Below, piece by piece: positions 61,297 through 64,000 of a DNA stretch of 64,000 nt. A program made the translations under genes and the position numbers. Origin of the DNA: Frigoribacterium sp. ACAM 257. Its GTDB lineage: Bacteria; Actinomycetota; Actinomycetes; Actinomycetales; Microbacteriaceae. How positions within the stretch are numbered: the stretch's first letter is position 1; each line of letters opens with the position of its first letter. The DNA lies in contig NZ_VOLO01000001.1 in NCBI RefSeq assembly GCF_007954365.1, positions 1 to 64,000 of the forward strand. Direction: 5' to 3'. The notes beneath the pieces were generated by a model. It searched no databases, was not told the origin of the DNA, and saw only the letters and a program-made list of their open reading frames with translations.

Positions 61297-61302
61297 TAGC
61301 CT
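61297..61302 (+). promoter_or_regulatory. -10 element TAGCCT of the TetR gene
   Basis: TAGCCT, six bases, then the ATG at 61309. Confidence 0.5.
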
Positions 61303-61308
61303 GGCCGC

Positions 61309-61902
61309 ATGGCACGTCGGGGTTCGTACGCGAAGGGCGTGGCCAAGCGCGAGGAGATCCTCCGCACAGCCCTCGAGGTCGTCGACCGGAACGGCATGCG
61401 CGGCACCTCGGTGCGTGAGCTGGCCGACGCGGTCGACCTCACCCAGGCGGGCCTGCTGCACCACTTCGGCAGCAAGGAAGAGCTCTTCCTGGCGATCCTG
61501 ACCGTCCGTGACGACGAGGACGCCCAGTGCATGGCTGGCCTCGACATCATCGACCAGTTCCTGCTGGTCATCGAGCACAACGCGAAGACCCCGGGGATGG
61601 TGCAGCTCTTCACGAGCCTGTCGGCCGCCGCGACGAGCGATCCGTCGCACCCGGCGCACGCGTGGTTCGCCGAGCGCTACGTCCGCTTCCGCACCCTGCT
61701 GACCGAGACGATGCGCGAGCGCCAGGCCAGCGGCGAGATGCCCGCCGACGTCGACGTCGAGAAGCTCGCCGCCGTGATGATGGCGGTCAGCGACGGCATG
61801 CAGCTGCAGTGGATGCTCGACCCGTCGACCGACATGGCCGCGCACGTCCGGCTCGTCTGGGACCTCGCGCTGCGGAGCGCACCGCGGACCGTCGCGAGCT
61901 GA
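61309..61902 (+). CDS. TetR-family regulator
   Basis: 197 residues. N-terminal helix-turn-helix (about 13-60): KREEILRTALEVVDRNGMRG, TSVRELADAVDLTQAGLLHHFG. Leaderless start. Its probable target is the divergent GH3 gene; that inference is from position only. Confidence 0.88.
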   Translation: MARRGSYAKGVAKREEILRTALEVVDRNGMRGTSVRELADAVDLTQAGLLHHFGSKEELFLAILTVRDDEDAQCMAGLDIIDQFLLVIEHNAKTPGMVQLFTSLSAAATSDPSHPAHAWFAERYVRFRTLLTETMRERQASGEMPADVDVEKLAAVMMAVSDGMQLQWMLDPSTDMAAHVRLVWDLALRSAPRTVAS

Positions 61903-61933
61903 GCCTCAGGAGCTGAGCGACCCGTCGGCGGAA

Positions 61934-62041
61934 GTCGGCGGGTTCCCGTAGCCCGCGGCGGGTCGTTGCCCGAGGTCGGCGGGTTCCCGTAGCCCGCGGC
62001 GGGTGGGCGCTGACCCGCCGCGGACGACAGGAACCCGCCGA
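61934..62041. repeat. 30-bp direct repeat and 29-bp hairpin, probable terminator
   Basis: GTCGGCGGGTTCCCGTAGCC plus 10 bases occurs at 61934-61963 and 61975-62004. The second copy pairs with 62013-62041 as an imperfect stem of 29 bp around an 8-nt loop. It lies between the convergent TetR and debranching enzyme genes. Confidence 0.88.
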
Positions 62042-62091
62042 ACCCACCACACAGAGCAGAACTGGACCCGAAGGAGGCGGTGGCCGCGTCC

Positions 62092-64000
62092 CTAGGAGCC
62101 AGCTCGGCCGGCCTCGCCCGCCCCGCCCGCCCCGCGGGCACCGCCGGCCTCAGCGGCAGCGCCGTCGCCCGCGTCGCCGCACGCGCACGCGCGCGACGTC
62201 GCGGCCCACACGGCGACCGCCGCGGCCGCCGCCCACGCCTGCGGCCGGCACGACGCCGGGTACGGCACCGGCGCGGGCACGTCGGCCGCGGCGTCGCCCC
62301 CGTGCAGCTCGGGCATGCGGTAGCCGAACCACGGCGCCGCGGCGAGCAGCCCCTCGGACAGCAGCCGCGCCTCCTCGTGGTGGTGGGTCGCGGCGAGGCC
62401 GGCGATCGCGACGGCGGTGTCGTGGGTCCACACGGTGCCGAGGTGGTAGCCGAGGGGCCAGAAGCCGGCCGCGTCCGAGCTGAGCGTGCGGAGGCCGAAG
62501 CCGCTCGCGAGCTCGGGGCCGACGAGGCGGGCGGCGACCAGCGCCTCCTCGTCGGCGTCGAGCAGTCCGGTGCCGAGCAGGTGGCCGATGTTGCTCGTGA
62601 CCGTGTCGACGGCGCGCTTGTCGGCGTCGAGGGCGACGGCAGGGAACCGGCCGCGCGCATCGGTGACCCAGAACCGCTCGCGGAACGCCGTCCGCAGCCG
62701 GTCGGCCCAGCCGCGCCACTCGTCGGCCCCCGGCCGGTCGAACGCGTCGAGCAGGTCGGCACCGTGCACCGCGGCCTCGTGCGCGTACGCCTGCACCTCG
62801 CAGAGCGCGATGGGGCCGTCGGCGAGTCGTCCGTCGCTCCACTGGACGCTGTCGCCGGAGTCCTTCCAGCCCTGGTTCGAGAGGCCGTGGCCGGTCTCGT
62901 CGACGTACTCGAGCAGCCCGTCGCCGTCGCTGTCGCCGTGGTCGCGCATCCAGGCGAGCGCCGCCTCGAGGTGCGGCAGCAGCGACCGCACCTCGTCGTC
63001 CGGCAGGCCGGCCCGCCAGGCGTCGTGCAGCAGGCAGACCCACAGCGCCGTCGCGTCGACCGTGCCGTAGTAGAGGGGAGCGAGCGTCACGCCCTCGCCG
63101 TGGATCTCGAGCGGCCGCTGGCGGAGCTCGTGCATGATCTTGCCGGGCTGCTCGGCGCTCGCCGCGACCTCCCGCGTGCCCTGCAGGCCGGCGAGCACGC
63201 GCAGGGTGCCGGCGGCGATGCCCCGGCCGGTGCCGAGGTCCGGGTCGAGCGGCAGGGCGAGGCGCGCGGCCCAGAGCGAGTCGCGGCCGAAGAGGGTGAA
63301 GAACCAGGGTGCCCCGGCGGCGAAGAACACGTCGTCGGGGCGCTCGATCGTGGTCATGCGCAGGGCCGACAGGTCGCCGAGCGCCTGGTCGAGCCAGCGG
63401 GCCAGACGGTCGTCGTGCGGCGCAGGGTCGAGCGCGCCCCAGCGCTGGTCGCCCTCGACGCCGGACACGACCGCGCCGTCGAGCACCGTCGCGAGCTCGA
63501 GCCCGGCCGAGGCGGCACCCCGGGCCGGCACGCGCAGGTGCCAGGTCAGCCGCAGCTCGTCCCTCTCGGCCTGCACCGCGCCTCCGTCGTCCCCGCCTGC
63601 CGCGCCCCCTGCGTCGGCACCGCCCGCCGCGCCGGTCAGCGTCAGCGTCGTCACGGCATCGCCGCCCGACCAGGAGGCGCGCGCCCCGTCGACCTGCAGG
63701 TCGCGCGGCGGCACGGCCGGCAGCCCCGCCTTGACCTCGTCCATCGACGACGCGTCGGGCCGCACGGCCACGGTCAGCACGACGTCGAGCTCGCGAGCCA
63801 GGCGCGAGGTCACCGTCAGCGTCTCCCGGACCCCGCGGGTGCCGACCTCGCGCAGCAGCGACAGCCGCACGTCGGGGTCGGCCCCGTGGTCGTCGAGGCC
63901 GCGCAGCAGCGACTCGAACCGGATCGAGGAGGCGCCGAGCGGCACCGCCGCGATGGTCTCGACCCTGCTGCCCCCGACCTCGACCCGGTGCCCGCGCAGC
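62092..64000 (-). CDS. Glycogen-debranching-type glycosidase (amylo-alpha-1,6-glucosidase family), 5' end outside window
   Basis: At least 636 residues; the frame continues past the right edge. N-terminal GDE_N-like beta domain, then an alpha/alpha-toroid with GAPWFFTLFGRDSLWA, KIMHELR, STPLYYGTVDATAL-like PLYYGTVDATALWV, SNQGWKDSGDSVQWSDGR, and a W/H-rich end WPLGYHLGTVWTHDT. Related trehalase/GH15-type proteins cut alpha-linked oligosaccharides, but the exact linkage is not seen here. The C-terminal tail is Ala/Gly-rich low complexity. Stop codon at 62092-62094. Confidence 0.85.
   Translation of the reverse strand, partial: LRGHRVEVGGSRVETIAAVPLGASSIRFESLLRGLDDHGADPDVRLSLLREVGTRGVRETLTVTSRLARELDVVLTVAVRPDASSMDEVKAGLPAVPPRDLQVDGARASWSGGDAVTTLTLTGAAGGADAGGAAGGDDGGAVQAERDELRLTWHLRVPARGAASAGLELATVLDGAVVSGVEGDQRWGALDPAPHDDRLARWLDQALGDLSALRMTTIERPDDVFFAAGAPWFFTLFGRDSLWAARLALPLDPDLGTGRGIAAGTLRVLAGLQGTREVAASAEQPGKIMHELRQRPLEIHGEGVTLAPLYYGTVDATALWVCLLHDAWRAGLPDDEVRSLLPHLEAALAWMRDHGDSDGDGLLEYVDETGHGLSNQGWKDSGDSVQWSDGRLADGPIALCEVQAYAHEAAVHGADLLDAFDRPGADEWRGWADRLRTAFRERFWVTDARGRFPAVALDADKRAVDTVTSNIGHLLGTGLLDADEEALVAARLVGPELASGFGLRTLSSDAAGFWPLGYHLGTVWTHDTAVAIAGLAATHHHEEARLLSEGLLAAAPWFGYRMPELHGGDAAADVPAPVPYPASCRPQAWAAAAAVAVWAATSRACACGDAGDGAAAEAGGARGAGGAGEAGRAGS

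Overview
This 64 kb window is very GC-rich (roughly 70 percent G+C by eye), is densely packed with genes on both strands and carries no rRNA, tRNA, CRISPR array or recognisable insertion sequence. Gene content points to a Gram-positive actinobacterium of the Microbacteriaceae type, perhaps a cold or plant-associated genus such as Frigoribacterium or Curtobacterium. The clues are an ice-binding protein of the DUF3494 fold, three LAXTG cell-wall anchors, a BLUF photoreceptor, a FeS photolyase, leaderless promoters and sugar-scavenging operons. The genus is an inference.

Layout. 1-2.6 kb: start of a lipoprotein behind a possible PHO box, then a Gfo/Idh oxidoreductase fused to an aldo/keto reductase. 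2.7-12.7 kb: a sugar locus with two LacI regulators, a GH42 beta-galactosidase, an ABC importer without its own ATPase and a GH31 enzyme of the YicI alpha-xylosidase type; two kinds of palindromic operator tie it together. 13-20 kb: ice-binding protein, two paralogous AraC regulators, a BLUF protein and two SDRs. 20-25.4 kb: haem oxygenase, DUF3140 and SRPBCC proteins, a Ser/Thr kinase, a MarR regulator and, next to it, four overlapping micro-genes (47, 40, 106 and 29 residues) of unknown function. 25.4-29.3 kb: a CNNM/CorC-like protein, a glyoxalase-like protein with a divergent MarR, and a LAYTG surface protein. 29.5-33.6 kb: an iron-siderophore importer behind a strong DtxR/IdeR box. 33.9-44 kb: photolyase, small proteins, TetR, zinc ribbon, epimerase, MmpS-like lipoprotein, VanZ/RDD protein, flavin monooxygenase and two gene remnants. 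44-51.6 kb: MerR, an XRE/aldo-keto reductase/MFS operon, a deaminase and a UmuDC pair. 51.8-56.6 kb: a 1587-residue repeat adhesin ending in LAFTG. 57-64 kb: a frameshifted cupin, a GH3 beta-glucosidase with a divergent TetR, and a glycogen-debranching-type enzyme running off the end.

The most unusual aspect is the DNA between genes. One family of about 94 bp elements occurs six times, with fixed internal spacing: terminal inverted repeats and a 24-nt palindrome-like core centred on GTGCAC. At least five other hairpin families, some with 23-29-nt arms, lie at gene ends, and the decamer GAGGAGGCGC recurs on both strands far more often than composition predicts. Tandem duplications run across or beside several stop codons. 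The micro-operon at 24.6-25.2 kb and the 94 bp element family are the best candidates for something not yet described.
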